Assembly: GCA_943913645.1 (NCBI GenBank)
Contig: CALTYZ010000008.1
Location: forward strand, 32,318-96,317
Length of the DNA: 64,000 bases
Direction of reading: 5' to 3'
From: an uncultured Corynebacterium sp.
GTDB taxonomy: Bacteria > Actinomycetota > Actinomycetes > Mycobacteriales > Mycobacteriaceae
Position 1 is the first letter of the stretch. Every line of letters begins with the position of its first letter. Below, piece after piece: positions 55,349 through 64,000 of this stretch. Position numbers and translations under genes: made by a program. The notes beneath the pieces were generated by a model. The model did not search any database, was not told where the DNA came from, and saw nothing but the letters and a program-made list of their open reading frames with translations.

Positions 55349-56722
55349 TTACGCCCCGCTGTAACCGCCCAGCCCCAGTGACTCAATCGCCCCGGCAATC
55401 TTGAACATTGTCGGCTCGTTATAGGCGCCGGTACCGATTTGGATGCCGATCGGCAGCCCGTCGATGAACCCGGCCGGAATGCTCATCGCCGGCAGCCCAG
55501 CAAGGTTGAACGGGCTGGTGAACCGGGTAAGCATGCGCAGTTGGTCACCTTCTGCTGCATTGGCGAACATGGCGGGCAGCACCGGGGTGATGATGGCATC
55601 GACGGTACCGAAGGCGTAGGTGAAGTCGCGCCGGATGTCGAAGCGGGCGCGTTGCGCACGTAGGTATTCGTCGGCGGAGACATCACCAGTGCGCTGGTGT
55701 CGGTTCCTGATGTCGGGGCCGAACTCGTCTAAGCGGTGTTCTAAATCCGCGCCGAGAATCGTCCGGGCTTCGGCGGTAACTGTGCTGGTGAGCGCCCAAT
55801 CGCTGCGCTCGATCCTGGGTAGCTCCACTGGAACAATCGCCGCGCCTAGGTTTTCTAGTTCCTGGATGACGGCGTTGGTGACAGCTGCGATACGCGGGTC
55901 CACTTCATTGAAGAAGTATTTGCGCTCTACTCCGATGACGGAGTTTTGGACTCCAACCCCGAGGTTGGCGGTGAAGTCTGGTGGGGTGCCTGGGGTGGAA
56001 AACGGTTCGCGTGCATCGAAGCCGGCGATTGCTCGGAGTGTAATCGCGGCGTCTTCGACGTTGCGTGCCAGCGGGCCGACTTCATCGAGCGACCAGGCGA
56101 GTGGGTAGCTGCCGACTGTTGAGACAAGCCCGCGAGTGGCCTTCACACCGACGAGACCGCAGACGGATGCCGGGATTCTCACCGAACCTCCTGTGTCGGT
56201 GCCGAGTGCGGCAAATGCCATGTCGGCCGCTACCGCCGCAGCTGACCCGCCGCTGGAACCAGACGCTGTGGTGGCTGTGTTCCACGGATTGCGGACTTCA
56301 CCGGTGTGCGGGTTGACACCGCTGACACCCCATGCGTATTCATCCATTGTGGTTTTGGCGATGATCACGGCACCTGCTGCGCGCAGGCGGCGCACCACGA
56401 ACGCATCGGTGTACACAGTGCGTTCGGCGCTGATCGTTGAGCCTGCTGCAGTTGGTTCTCCGGCGATATCGATGTTGTCTTTCACCATCACGGGCACGCC
56501 GTGCAGTGGGCCGCGGTACTCGCTGCTGAGGATTTCTTTCTCAGCTTCGGCGGCGTCTTGCATCGCTTGCTCGTCGCGGAAGTGGGAGACCGCGTTGAGC
56601 TCGTCGTTACGCGCATGCGCAGATTCGAGTTGGGCTCTGGTCAGTTCGACAGGGGACAGTTGGCGAGACGAGATGAGGTTGGCAACTTCAGTAATGGACG
56701 CGGACAGTAGCTCCGAGTTCAT
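55349..56722 (-). CDS. Amidase-signature family amidohydrolase
   Basis: 457 residues. The Ser-cisSer-Lys triad is visible: the Lys in MVKDNIDIAG and the two Ser in TTASGSSGGSAAAVAADMAFAALGTDTGGS. The rest follows GatA/indoleacetamide hydrolase-type enzymes (SLDEVGPLARNVEDAA, SPFNLAGLPAMSIPAG). No gatB/gatC partners are nearby, so a catabolic amidase, for example releasing an aryl-acetate from its amide, is more likely than tRNA amidation. AGGAGG lies before the ATG. It is convergent with the LldD-like gene. Confidence 0.9.
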   Translation of the reverse strand: MNSELLSASITEVANLISSRQLSPVELTRAQLESAHARNDELNAVSHFRDEQAMQDAAEAEKEILSSEYRGPLHGVPVMVKDNIDIAGEPTAAGSTISAERTVYTDAFVVRRLRAAGAVIIAKTTMDEYAWGVSGVNPHTGEVRNPWNTATTASGSSGGSAAAVAADMAFAALGTDTGGSVRIPASVCGLVGVKATRGLVSTVGSYPLAWSLDEVGPLARNVEDAAITLRAIAGFDAREPFSTPGTPPDFTANLGVGVQNSVIGVERKYFFNEVDPRIAAVTNAVIQELENLGAAIVPVELPRIERSDWALTSTVTAEARTILGADLEHRLDEFGPDIRNRHQRTGDVSADEYLRAQRARFDIRRDFTYAFGTVDAIITPVLPAMFANAAEGDQLRMLTRFTSPFNLAGLPAMSIPAGFIDGLPIGIQIGTGAYNEPTMFKIAGAIESLGLGGYSGA

Positions 56723-57065
56723 GGGATCCTCCTAAAGCCGGTAATGGTGTGTCCGGATGAGCGCGATGTGGGAACTAGCATACGTGCTATAACTCACGGA
56801 TATCCCAGTTCCCGGCATTTATTGACCAATCGTTTAGTATTTCTATCGTGCTTAGACGTTTTGCTCGGCGGTACCCGGGCACTCTCGGCGTGTTGGGGTG
56901 GGTGTCGTGTCGAGTCTGGAGATCTTTGCGAGTGGGGTAGTTCCGGGTGTAAAACAGACCGATTATCCGTCGGGGTGATTGGCATTACATGCCAGAATTA
57001 GTTGTTATGTAGATCTCAAGTCACTATCTTGTCTATGACGCAGCCACAACTACAAGGAGTACCGC
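56723..57065. promoter_or_regulatory. 343-base divergent region between amidase and aldehyde dehydrogenase genes
   Basis: No gene is visible. An inverted repeat TAGCA-tacg-TGCTA (56776-56789) sits 54 bases before the amidase start and overlaps a possible TATGCT -10 box on that strand. A second site, ACCAATCGTTTAGT (56825-56838), agrees at 10 of 14 positions, read in reverse complement, with the paaZ-paaI operator at 62379-62392. CAAGGAG (57052-57058) is the ribosome site of the aldehyde dehydrogenase gene. Confidence 0.45.
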
Positions 57066-58490
57066 ATGGCGTTTCCAACGTATTCGTCCTACCAGGCGCT
57101 ACTCGCGGCGATTGATGCCGGAGACCAGGGACGTGAAATCTTGAACCCAGCCACCGGGGGGCTCATCGGCCACGCAGACACCCACACCGTGGACGACCTC
57201 AACGCCGCCGTCACCAAAGCGCGTACAGCGTATGCGGCAGTGCGGCACACCACCCACGACAAGCGCAGTGCGTTGCTGATGGAGGTTGCCGACGCAATCG
57301 AGGCGAACGCTGAGCCGCTTGCGCAGCTGCTCTCACGCGAGCAGGGCAAGCCATTGAACGGGCCGAATGCGAGATTTGAGATTGCAGGTGCCGCCGCGTG
57401 GACGCGTGCAACAGCGTCTTTCACGCTGGAACCGGAGGTGCTGGTCGACGACGATCAGACCTATTCCACAGTGACCTACCGCCCACTCGGCGTAGTCGGT
57501 GCGATCGGCCCGTGGAACTGGCCAATCATGATTACTGTGTGGCAGATCGCACCAGCGCTGCGCATGGGCAACACCGTCATTGTCAAACCTTCCGAGTACA
57601 CGCCGCTGAGCGTGAAGGCGCTGGTGCATCTCTACCAGTGCGTCTTCGCGGCGGACACGATCCACTACGTTTCCGGCGACCGCGAAATCGGCGCCGCATT
57701 AGCGAGCCACCCGGACGTGGACAAGATCATGTTCACCGGCTCCACCGCCACCGGCAAGAAGATCATCGAGGCTTCCGCATCCACCTCTAAGCGCCTCACG
57801 CTTGAGCTCGGCGGCAACGACGCGGGCATTGTGCTTGACGACGTTGACCCCGCCGCCATCGCCGAGGACCTGTTTTGGGGTGCGTTCATCAACACCGGCC
57901 AAACATGCGCGGCACTGAAGCGTCTCTACGTGCCAGCGTCTCTGTACGAGGAGGTTTGCGAGGCGTTGGTGAATTACGCCAAGAACGTGCCCATGGGAGA
58001 GGGCTTGAACGAAAATAACCTGCTCGGCCCACTGCAGAACAAGATGCAGTATGACATCGTCGCCGACCTTGTGAAACAGGCGAAGGACTCAGGGGCACGC
58101 GTGCTGCTCGGCGGTGACCCACAGCAGGAGCAACCAGGCTATTTCTATCCGACGACGCTGATCGCCGACATTGACCGCGATCACCCGCTGGTGGTGGAGG
58201 AGCAGTTTGGTCCAGCATTGCCAATCATCAAGTACTCCACGATCGATGAAGCGATCGAGGAGGCGAACAAGCTCACTGTTGGCCTCGGGTCGTCGGTCTG
58301 GTCTTCGAGCCGTGAGCGTGCTCTTGAGGTGGCAGACCGTCTTGAGGCGGGCACCACCTGGATTAACAAGCACGGCACTATCGACCCGCGCATTCCGTTT
58401 GGCGGTGCGAAGCAATCCGGCTACGGCGTTGAGTTCGGAGTCGACGGTTTAAAGGCGCTTGGCCAGCCCCATGTAATCACCATTAACTAG
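57066..58490 (+). CDS. NAD(P)-dependent aldehyde dehydrogenase, probably for phenylacetaldehyde
   Basis: 474 residues, ALDH superfamily. VVGAIGPWNWPIMITVWQIAPAL, FTGSTATGKKI, the Glu in LTLELGGNDAG and the catalytic Cys in NTGQTCAALKR are intact, as is EEQFGPALPIIKYS near the end. It is convergent with the 2-oxoacid decarboxylase, whose likely product is an aryl-acetaldehyde; the natural role is then aldehyde to aryl-acetate. Succinic semialdehyde from HpaI is an alternative substrate. AAGGAG precedes the ATG. Confidence 0.9.
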   Translation: MAFPTYSSYQALLAAIDAGDQGREILNPATGGLIGHADTHTVDDLNAAVTKARTAYAAVRHTTHDKRSALLMEVADAIEANAEPLAQLLSREQGKPLNGPNARFEIAGAAAWTRATASFTLEPEVLVDDDQTYSTVTYRPLGVVGAIGPWNWPIMITVWQIAPALRMGNTVIVKPSEYTPLSVKALVHLYQCVFAADTIHYVSGDREIGAALASHPDVDKIMFTGSTATGKKIIEASASTSKRLTLELGGNDAGIVLDDVDPAAIAEDLFWGAFINTGQTCAALKRLYVPASLYEEVCEALVNYAKNVPMGEGLNENNLLGPLQNKMQYDIVADLVKQAKDSGARVLLGGDPQQEQPGYFYPTTLIADIDRDHPLVVEEQFGPALPIIKYSTIDEAIEEANKLTVGLGSSVWSSSRERALEVADRLEAGTTWINKHGTIDPRIPFGGAKQSGYGVEFGVDGLKALGQPHVITIN

Positions 58491-58542
58491 GGCGCTAAGC
58501 ACAAAAACCATCGGTTCCGTTGCTCGGCTGTGGGCCAGGGGG

Positions 58543-60216
58543 CTATGGGTTGCGCGGCCCTCGCGGGCCGAAGTCGAACTCTGCAGTCGACGGGCCAAAG
58601 GTTTGCAGACCCTGCGGCGCATCAAAGGCATCGAGGTGCAACTCGATGAAGGCGCCGTGTGGCGAGGTGCCTGCTTGGTTCAATACCTGCGCCAGCTCGC
58701 CTTCTGTGCGCGCCTGAAACGTCGGCATTTTCGCATTGGGGGCGAACACCTGCACTAAGTCAGCGTACTGCCAGTTCGCCACGTCGTTGTAGTCGCGCTG
58801 CATGCCTAAAATGAAGCGCTCAATGGTGTATCCCCGGTTGTTGATGAGAAAGATGATCGGGCTTTGTCCCTCCCGCAGAATCGTGGAGAGTTCTTGGGCG
58901 GTGAGCTGGAACGACCCATCACCGATGAAGAGCAGATGGCGACGGTGTGGCGCCGCCATCTGACTGCCAAGCAGTGCCGGGAGGGTAAAGCCAATCGAGC
59001 CCCAGATGGGTGAGTTGATGTACTGCACCCCGTCGGGCATTCGCACCGATCCAAGTCCGATATTGGCTGTACCTGATTCGGCGATCACCACGTCGTCCTC
59101 CTCGATGAAGGTGGCGATCTGTGGCCAGAGGCGAGCCTGGGTCAGTGCCGCATCCAGATCTGGTGTGAACGCCTCGGGTGCGACACGCTGTTGGGAGCTC
59201 TTTGGTTGCTTTGGGATGCGCTCTGCGATCAGCTCCAGGGCTTCGAGCGAGTTGATGCCGACAAAGAACTCATTGCCCATGCTGAAGTGCTGGTCTCCGA
59301 TGTTTACGATGTCGTCTTCCGGCAAGTTGTGCGTGAAGCTGCCGGAGTTGACTTCGATAAAGCGCGGGTTGGTGGTGATGCAGAAGTCGGAGTTTTCGAT
59401 CCTTTCCTGCACACCAGGGGCCGAAGCTGCGCCGTTGTAGGTGCCAAGGCACAGCGGGTCCTGCTCCGCGAGCACAGCTTTCCCGGATGTCATATGAGCG
59501 TAGGGGATCTGCGCTTTGTCGATGATCGTGCGGAAGAGCTCGCTGAACCCATGACGGTCGGTGTCTTGGTCGAGGAGGAACACTGGGCGCTGTGCTTGTG
59601 CGTAAAGCTCGAGGAAACGGTTCACCGTTGTCTCGAGGCGCTCCGCATCCGAGCGTGGCAGCTCAACACTGAACTGCTCGTCCGGTACCTCAATTTCAAG
59701 GTGCGTGATGTCGGAGGGGATTTGGATATGCACGGGGCGCTTCTCGCGCAGACAGGTGCGAATCGCCCGGTCGACCTCCTCGACCACGTTCATCGGAGAG
59801 ACGCGGGTGACAACCTCAGTGAACGGGCGGATGGAGTCGAGCATGTTCGCAAAGTCCCCATCGGCCAGAGAGTGGTGCAAGTGCCAACGGTACTCGGTTG
59901 CGTACTGAGGCGGTGCTCCGGAAATTGAGATGACCGGCACGTGCTCAGCACGCGAACCGGCAATGCCGTTCAGTGCCGACAACTCGCCGACACCATAGGT
60001 GGTCAGCAGCGCGCCGACACCGTGCTGGCGGGCGTACCCGTCAGCGGCGTAGGCCGCGTTGAGCTCGTTGCACGTGCCCACGAAGCGGAAATCCTCCGCC
60101 TCCTCGATCTGCTCGAGGAAGCTGAGGTTGAAATCTCCAGGCACCCCCAAAATCTCGCGGATGCCGAGTGCCTTCAAACGGCCAATGATGAATTCGCCAA
60201 CAGTCGTAACAGCCAT
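58543..60216 (-). CDS. Thiamine-diphosphate 2-oxoacid decarboxylase, indolepyruvate/phenylpyruvate type
   Basis: 557 residues, PDC/IPDC family. E51 (TCNELNAAYAADG) activates thiamine diphosphate, and H114-H115 (HLHHSLADGD) form the decarboxylase HH motif at the same numbers as in yeast PDC. The ThDP/Mg site is GDGSFQLTAQELS ending in NN. It decarboxylates aryl- or branched pyruvates to aldehydes; the neighbouring paa and aldehyde dehydrogenase genes favour phenylpyruvate. ATG 60216 with AGGAGGAG upstream; a TTG one codon earlier is disregarded. Confidence 0.9.
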   Translation of the reverse strand: MAVTTVGEFIIGRLKALGIREILGVPGDFNLSFLEQIEEAEDFRFVGTCNELNAAYAADGYARQHGVGALLTTYGVGELSALNGIAGSRAEHVPVISISGAPPQYATEYRWHLHHSLADGDFANMLDSIRPFTEVVTRVSPMNVVEEVDRAIRTCLREKRPVHIQIPSDITHLEIEVPDEQFSVELPRSDAERLETTVNRFLELYAQAQRPVFLLDQDTDRHGFSELFRTIIDKAQIPYAHMTSGKAVLAEQDPLCLGTYNGAASAPGVQERIENSDFCITTNPRFIEVNSGSFTHNLPEDDIVNIGDQHFSMGNEFFVGINSLEALELIAERIPKQPKSSQQRVAPEAFTPDLDAALTQARLWPQIATFIEEDDVVIAESGTANIGLGSVRMPDGVQYINSPIWGSIGFTLPALLGSQMAAPHRRHLLFIGDGSFQLTAQELSTILREGQSPIIFLINNRGYTIERFILGMQRDYNDVANWQYADLVQVFAPNAKMPTFQARTEGELAQVLNQAGTSPHGAFIELHLDAFDAPQGLQTFGPSTAEFDFGPRGPRNP

Positions 60217-60291
60217 CAAAGCTCCTCCTCGCCGTGTTGTTTCGCAGCATAGTCTTCCATGCGCTTTGCTGCGATCACACCGCAGCGCCGG

Positions 60292-62349
60292 TTACGCGTA
60301 GGTGGTGTTGACCTTCTCCACAAGGGTGAGCACGTCGTAGGTGGCCACGATTTCATCGTGCTGGTTATAAAGCACCGTGTCCCACGCGACTTCGCCGTAT
60401 TCGTCGGTCACGCGCGGGGTGATCCGCTTGGCGGTGAGCTCGACACGAACCGAATCGTCATAGGTCACCGGGGTGATAAACCGGAGATTATCCAGTCCGT
60501 AGTTGGCCAGCACCGGACCCGGCTGCGGCTCGACAAACAGCCCCGCTGCCCAGGAGACGAGCAGGTAGCCGTGGGCGACACGGCGCGGGAAGAACGGGTT
60601 CGCGGTTGCGGCCTCCTCATCGGTGTGCGCGTAGAACGTGTCGCCAGTCTTCTCTGCGAACTCGAGAATCTCTTCCAAGCTGACTTTGCGCAGATCTGAT
60701 GCGAACTGGTCACCGAGTTGCAGCGTCGCCAGGTCCTTACGGAACGGGTGCTCAGCGGTGCCGTTGGCCACCTCTTGGCGGGTCACTCGCTGCACCTTCG
60801 CGCCGGTATGCCACTGGCCGGTGATGGCGGTGAGGTGGTCTGGGGTGCCCTGGATTGCGGTGCGGTGCATGTAGTGCTTGATGGCACGCACGCCGCCGAG
60901 CTCCTCGCCGCCGCCGGCGCGGCCCGGACCACCGTGGATGAGGTGGGGCAGGGGAGAGCCGTGGCCGGTAGATGTCTTCGCATCCTCGCGGTCAAGGAAG
61001 TGGAGGCGGCCGTGATGGCTGGCAATCCCGCGGGTGAAGGCGACTGCCGTCTCCGGATCATGCGTGATCACGGAAGCAACCAAAGACCCCTTGCCTAACG
61101 CTGCAAGCTCAATCGCGTCGTCGATGCTGGTGTAGCCAATGATGGATACGACAGGTCCGAAGGCCTCAGTGTCGTGCACCCGCTCAGCGCGAGCATTGTC
61201 GAAGGTAAGCACGGTGGGTGCCAGAAAGGCGCCGTTGATAGTGTCGGGGCCACCGGTGATGACGTTGCCGCCAGCGTCGATAAGCTTTTCAAGCGCTTCT
61301 TTCACATCCTGGGCCTGGTCTTCGGAGACGAGGGGGCCCATCGTGGTCTGCTCGTTGCGAGGGTCGCCGACAATGATCTTCTCCTCGAGTTTCGCCTGCA
61401 ACGCCTCAGCGACATCGCCAATCAAGGCTTGCGGCACAATTGCACGGCGCACCGCGGTGCATTTCTGGCCAGCCTTGACTGTCTGCTCCACAAAGAGCGT
61501 TTTGATGTACGCCTCGAACTCTGGGGTGCCTGGCTCGGCGTCGGGGCCGAGGATCGCGGCGTTGAGCGAGTCCGCCTCGGCAGTGAAGTGGACGCCGTTT
61601 TCCTGCACAGCCTCGCGGCTGCGCAGTGCGTGCGCGGTGGCCGCCGAACCGGTAAAGGCCACGTGGTCGTTGTAGTCGAGACGGTCGAGCACGTCACCCA
61701 GAGAACCGGAGATGAGCTGAATTGCACCGTCGGGCAGCACACCGGACTCCACCATCAGGCGGACGCACTCAGCAGTGATGTAGCCAGTCGGGGTAGCGGG
61801 TTTGACAATCGTTGGCATGCCGGCGATGAACGCGGGGGCGAACTTTTCCAGCATGCCCCAAACCGGGAAGTTGAACGCGTTGATCTGCACCGCCACGCCT
61901 TCTAGTGGGGTGTAGATGTGGCGGCCCTGGAAAGAAAAGTCCTTGGCAAACACTTCTGCCGGACCGTCGACCACCACGTTAGCGTTGGGCATCTCGCGGC
62001 GTCCCTTGGAGGAAAAGGTGAACATGGTGGAGATGCCGCCGTCGATGTCTGGAAAATTGTCGCGCTTGGTTGCGCCCGCCTTGTGCGCCAGTTCGTAGAG
62101 CTTGTCTTTATTTGCGTCGAGATACAGCGCGATTTCTTTGATCTTCAGCGCGCGCTCATGCATGGTCAGCGCCGCTAGGTTGGTGCGCCCGGTGGTTTTC
62201 GCGTATTCGAGCGCGCCAGCGAAGTCGAGGCCTTCGGTGGAGACCTGAGCGACGACCTCACCGGTAGAGGAGTCTTTGACCTCGCGGATGTCAGATGGGT
62301 TTTGGGGGCTGACCCATTCGCCTTGCAGATAGCTGGGTACGACAGTCAT
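60292..62349 (-). CDS. paaZ: Bifunctional oxepin-CoA hydrolase / 3-oxo-5,6-dehydrosuberyl-CoA semialdehyde dehydrogenase
   Basis: 685 residues. The N-terminal 520 or so are an ALDH domain ([26 protein letters not shown], catalytic Cys in [12 protein letters not shown]). The C-terminal 150 are a MaoC-like hydratase domain ([40 protein letters not shown]). This is the ring-opening enzyme of the aerobic phenylacetyl-CoA pathway. The ATG has AAAGGA upstream, and a PaaR-like palindrome lies 30 bases from its start. It is divergent from paaI. Confidence 0.95.
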   Translation of the reverse strand: MTVVPSYLQGEWVSPQNPSDIREVKDSSTGEVVAQVSTEGLDFAGALEYAKTTGRTNLAALTMHERALKIKEIALYLDANKDKLYELAHKAGATKRDNFPDIDGGISTMFTFSSKGRREMPNANVVVDGPAEVFAKDFSFQGRHIYTPLEGVAVQINAFNFPVWGMLEKFAPAFIAGMPTIVKPATPTGYITAECVRLMVESGVLPDGAIQLISGSLGDVLDRLDYNDHVAFTGSAATAHALRSREAVQENGVHFTAEADSLNAAILGPDAEPGTPEFEAYIKTLFVEQTVKAGQKCTAVRRAIVPQALIGDVAEALQAKLEEKIIVGDPRNEQTTMGPLVSEDQAQDVKEALEKLIDAGGNVITGGPDTINGAFLAPTVLTFDNARAERVHDTEAFGPVVSIIGYTSIDDAIELAALGKGSLVASVITHDPETAVAFTRGIASHHGRLHFLDREDAKTSTGHGSPLPHLIHGGPGRAGGGEELGGVRAIKHYMHRTAIQGTPDHLTAITGQWHTGAKVQRVTRQEVANGTAEHPFRKDLATLQLGDQFASDLRKVSLEEILEFAEKTGDTFYAHTDEEAATANPFFPRRVAHGYLLVSWAAGLFVEPQPGPVLANYGLDNLRFITPVTYDDSVRVELTAKRITPRVTDEYGEVAWDTVLYNQHDEIVATYDVLTLVEKVNTTYA

Positions 62350-62378
62350 CGGAGTCCTTTCGAAATAGCCATTCGCTC

Positions 62379-62392
62379 ACTGAACGGTCAGT
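62379..62392. promoter_or_regulatory. PaaR-like operator between paaZ and paaI
   Basis: ACTGAACGGTCAGT is an imperfect 14-base palindrome (arms ACTGA/TCAGT). It resembles the ACT...GGTNAGT-type operator of the TetR regulator PaaR in corynebacteria. It lies in the 73-base divergent gap between paaZ and paaI, where it could repress both. A partial second copy, AGTGAACGGA, lies at about 62414-62424. The regulator gene is not in the window. Confidence 0.55.
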
Positions 62393-62422
62393 AGGTAATT
62401 CATTGTGAACTATAGTGAACGG

Positions 62423-62821
62423 ATGGAAACACGGTGGAAGATAGTGTTGGGCGAGCTCGACGAGAAGATGGGCGTCGAGGTGCTCGAAGAATCAGCGGAC
62501 AAGGTCGTAGCGCGCATGCCTATCGACGGCAACCGCCAATCCCTCGGGCTGCTCCACGGCGGGGCCATGGCTGCGCTGGCGGAGACGGTGGGCAGTTGGG
62601 CCGCGGTGATTCACGCGTCCTCCCTGGGCAAAGTGGCGGTAGGAGTGGACCTCAACGCCACCCATCACGCTTCGGGCCGGGACGGCTACGTCACCGCCAC
62701 CGCCACCGCGATCCGGCTCGGGCGTACGCTGACCAGCCACGAAGTCCTCATCACTGACGACAGTGGCCGTCGGCTGTGCACCGCGCGGATCACCAACGCG
62801 ATCGTCGACAAGCGAAGTTAG
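62423..62821 (+). CDS. paaI: PaaI-type hotdog-fold acyl-CoA thioesterase
   Basis: 132 residues. LLHGGAMAALAETVGSWAAV contains the catalytic-site helix of PaaI thioesterases, and VGVDLNATHHASGRDGYVTA follows. The family releases CoA from dead-end hydroxyphenylacetyl-CoA or ring-opened intermediates. I chose the ATG at 62423; a GTG at 62405 is also in frame. Its stop overlaps paaH by four bases (convergent). Confidence 0.9.
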   Translation: METRWKIVLGELDEKMGVEVLEESADKVVARMPIDGNRQSLGLLHGGAMAALAETVGSWAAVIHASSLGKVAVGVDLNATHHASGRDGYVTATATAIRLGRTLTSHEVLITDDSGRRLCTARITNAIVDKRS

Positions 62822-63657
62822 CTTTCGTAGTCGTAGAAACCCTTGCCGGACTTGCGCCCCAGCTCTCCGCGCTCGACCATGTCACGCATGAGCTGCGGTG
62901 GGGCGAAGCGCTCGCCGAGGGTAGATTCGAGGTACTCCGCGATGCCGAGGCGCACGTCCAAGCCCACAATGTCTGTCAACGCGAGCGGGCCGACGGGGAA
63001 CTTGTACCCGAGCACCATCGCGTCGTCGATGTCCTTCGGCGACGCGACGCCCTCCTCGACCATGCGGATCGCTTCTAGCGCAATGGCCACACCCAAGCGT
63101 GAGGAAGCGAAACCGGGAGCATCTTTGACCACGATCGGTGCTTTCCCGATGCCTGCCACCCACTCCTGGGCGGTGTCCACCAGCGACTCCGGGGTCGATG
63201 CCGCGACCACGATCTCGACGAGTTTCGACGCCGGCACCGGGTTGAAAAAGTGCAGGCCGATCACGTCGTTTTTCACGGTGTCAGCAAGCTCAGACACGGA
63301 CAGCGAGGAGGTGTTCGTCGCAATCACCGCGTCCGGGGCTGCATTGCTTATTGACGTAAACGCCTCAGCCTTCAGCTCAAAAGACTCAGGTACTGCCTCG
63401 ACGATCAACTCACAATCGGCGAAGTCAGCGTGGTCGGTGGAGAAGCTCAGCTTGTCTAAGTACTGCGCGGCACTGCCCTCCGCTCCGCGCTTGATCGATC
63501 CTTCGATGTCTTTGGTGATGCGGTCTTTCGCCGCCGCAGTCGCGTCGTCATTGATGTCAACAACATGCACGGTTGCGCCCGACATCAGGAACGCGTGGGC
63601 AATGCCGGCGCCCATCCGCCCCCCGCCGAGGACACCGACGTGTGCAGGAATAGCCAT
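62818..63657 (-). CDS. paaH: 3-hydroxyacyl-CoA dehydrogenase of the phenylacetate pathway
   Basis: 279 residues. NAD-binding GVLGGGRMGAGIAHAFLMSGATV, the catalytic His in GLHFFNPVPASKLVEIV, and the C-terminal RLGVAIALEAIRMVEEGVASPKDIDDAM helix. It is short (about 280 residues), like butyryl-type HBD enzymes. In this setting it oxidises the 3-hydroxyadipyl-CoA-like intermediate. ATG 63657 with GGGAG before it. The enoyl-CoA hydratase gene upstream ends 13 bases away. Confidence 0.92.
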   Translation of the reverse strand: MAIPAHVGVLGGGRMGAGIAHAFLMSGATVHVVDINDDATAAAKDRITKDIEGSIKRGAEGSAAQYLDKLSFSTDHADFADCELIVEAVPESFELKAEAFTSISNAAPDAVIATNTSSLSVSELADTVKNDVIGLHFFNPVPASKLVEIVVAASTPESLVDTAQEWVAGIGKAPIVVKDAPGFASSRLGVAIALEAIRMVEEGVASPKDIDDAMVLGYKFPVGPLALTDIVGLDVRLGIAEYLESTLGERFAPPQLMRDMVERGELGRKSGKGFYDYES

Positions 63658-63670
63658 AAGTGTTTCTCCC

Positions 63671-64000
63671 TTACTTGTTGCGTTTCCGGTCCAGGAAAGC
63701 TTGCATCCGCTCGAATTTCGCTTCCGATTCGAACAAAACAGCCTGCGCGATGTCATCGACCTGTGGGTGAGCAGACAACGGCATAGCCAGCACGGATTTA
63801 GTGATCTGTACCGCTAGCGGATCCTGCTTAGCGATGCGCGCGGCGAAGTCGAGCGCCGCATCATACAGCGCCTCGGGCTCAGCCAGTTCAGAAACAAGGC
63901 TGTGCGCCTTTGCCTCCTCACCGCTCAGTATCCTGCCAGCGAGCAGCATCTCCTTTGCCAACGGCTCGCCGACGGCGGCGCGCAGGCGCCAGGTGCCGCC
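63671..64000 (-). CDS. Enoyl-CoA hydratase/isomerase, C-terminal part (cut by window edge)
   Basis: The frame is open to base 64000, so only the last 109 residues are seen. It begins GGTWRLRAAVGEPLAKEMLL, the segment after the crotonase active-site loop, followed by AEEAxx-like GEEAKAHSLVSELAEP, and ends FERMQAFLDRKRNK. This is the PaaF/PaaG-type crotonase of the phenylacetate pathway by position. The apparent start at 63961 is a TTG inside the gene, not the true start. Confidence 0.85.
   Translation of the reverse strand, partial: GGTWRLRAAVGEPLAKEMLLAGRILSGEEAKAHSLVSELAEPEALYDAALDFAARIAKQDPLAVQITKSVLAMPLSAHPQVDDIAQAVLFESEAKFERMQAFLDRKRNK

Noticed and set aside
55349..56722. Glutamyl-tRNA(Gln) amidotransferase subunit A
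   Set aside because: It has the amidase triad, but no gatC or gatB neighbours, and it sits among catabolic genes.

Overview
The window looks like chromosomal DNA of a Corynebacterium (Actinobacteria). The evidence is the gene order pmt / rsmI-betP-metG-tatD-rpf2-ksgA-ispE-ABC-F, which I know from corynebacterial chromosomes, together with an Rpf2 of the DUF348-G5-Rpf type, a gapB-type long GAPDH, BioQ-like operators and frequent GTG starts. I cannot assign a species. About 50 protein genes fill the window densely. I found no rRNA, tRNA, CRISPR array, insertion sequence or prophage.

Layout. 1-13 kb is core: the end of a membrane protein, DoxX, protein O-mannosyltransferase, rRNA methyltransferases RsmI and KsgA, betaine carrier BetP, MetG, TatD, Rpf2, IspE and an ABC-F ATPase. 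13-19.3 kb is a lactam / 5-oxoproline module: a NRAMP-fold transporter without the metal motifs, a YcsI / D-glutamate-cyclase protein, and a translationally coupled pxpA - pxpBC fusion - biotin carboxylase/BCCP operon. 19.3-27.6 kb holds PPK2, AAG glycosylase, a Cof phosphatase, an enoyl-CoA hydratase-family protein, GapB, a membrane-anchored alpha/beta hydrolase, and a sqdB-sqdX-like pair suggesting a sulfoquinovosyl (or related) glycolipid. 27.6-31.5 kb is a small accessory patch: an ORC-like ATPase, an ASCH protein and an Mrr-type protein that appears to lack its nuclease residues. 31.5-42.6 kb is BrkB, a POT transporter, bioA-bioD, prfC, a flavin reductase, two pth paralogues, nitronate monooxygenase, an FAH-family protein and rplY.

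42.7-64 kb is an aromatic-acid catabolic island. The hpa operon (FAH-RraA fusion, GntR regulator, hpaE, hpaD, hpaH, hpaI, MHS transporter) encodes meta-cleavage of homoprotocatechuate to pyruvate and succinic semialdehyde. It is divergent from a MobA-type flavoprotein hydroxylase and a second MHS transporter. Next come an LldD-like 2-hydroxyacid dehydrogenase, an amidase, an aldehyde dehydrogenase and a phenylpyruvate/indolepyruvate-type decarboxylase, which could feed aryl-lactates and aryl-pyruvates down to aryl-acetates. The window ends inside the phenylacetyl-CoA pathway (paaZ, paaI, paaH, enoyl-CoA hydratase), with a PaaR-like operator between paaZ and paaI.

Most interesting: the FAH-RraA fusion that may replace HpaF/HpaG; a hpa locus using a MobA-type hydroxylase with no HpaBC in view; a lactamase operon that contains every part of a urea-carboxylase-type enzyme; the metal-site-less NRAMP beside it; the sqdB-sqdX pair; and two BioQ-like operators tying a peptide-transporter-family gene to biotin synthesis.
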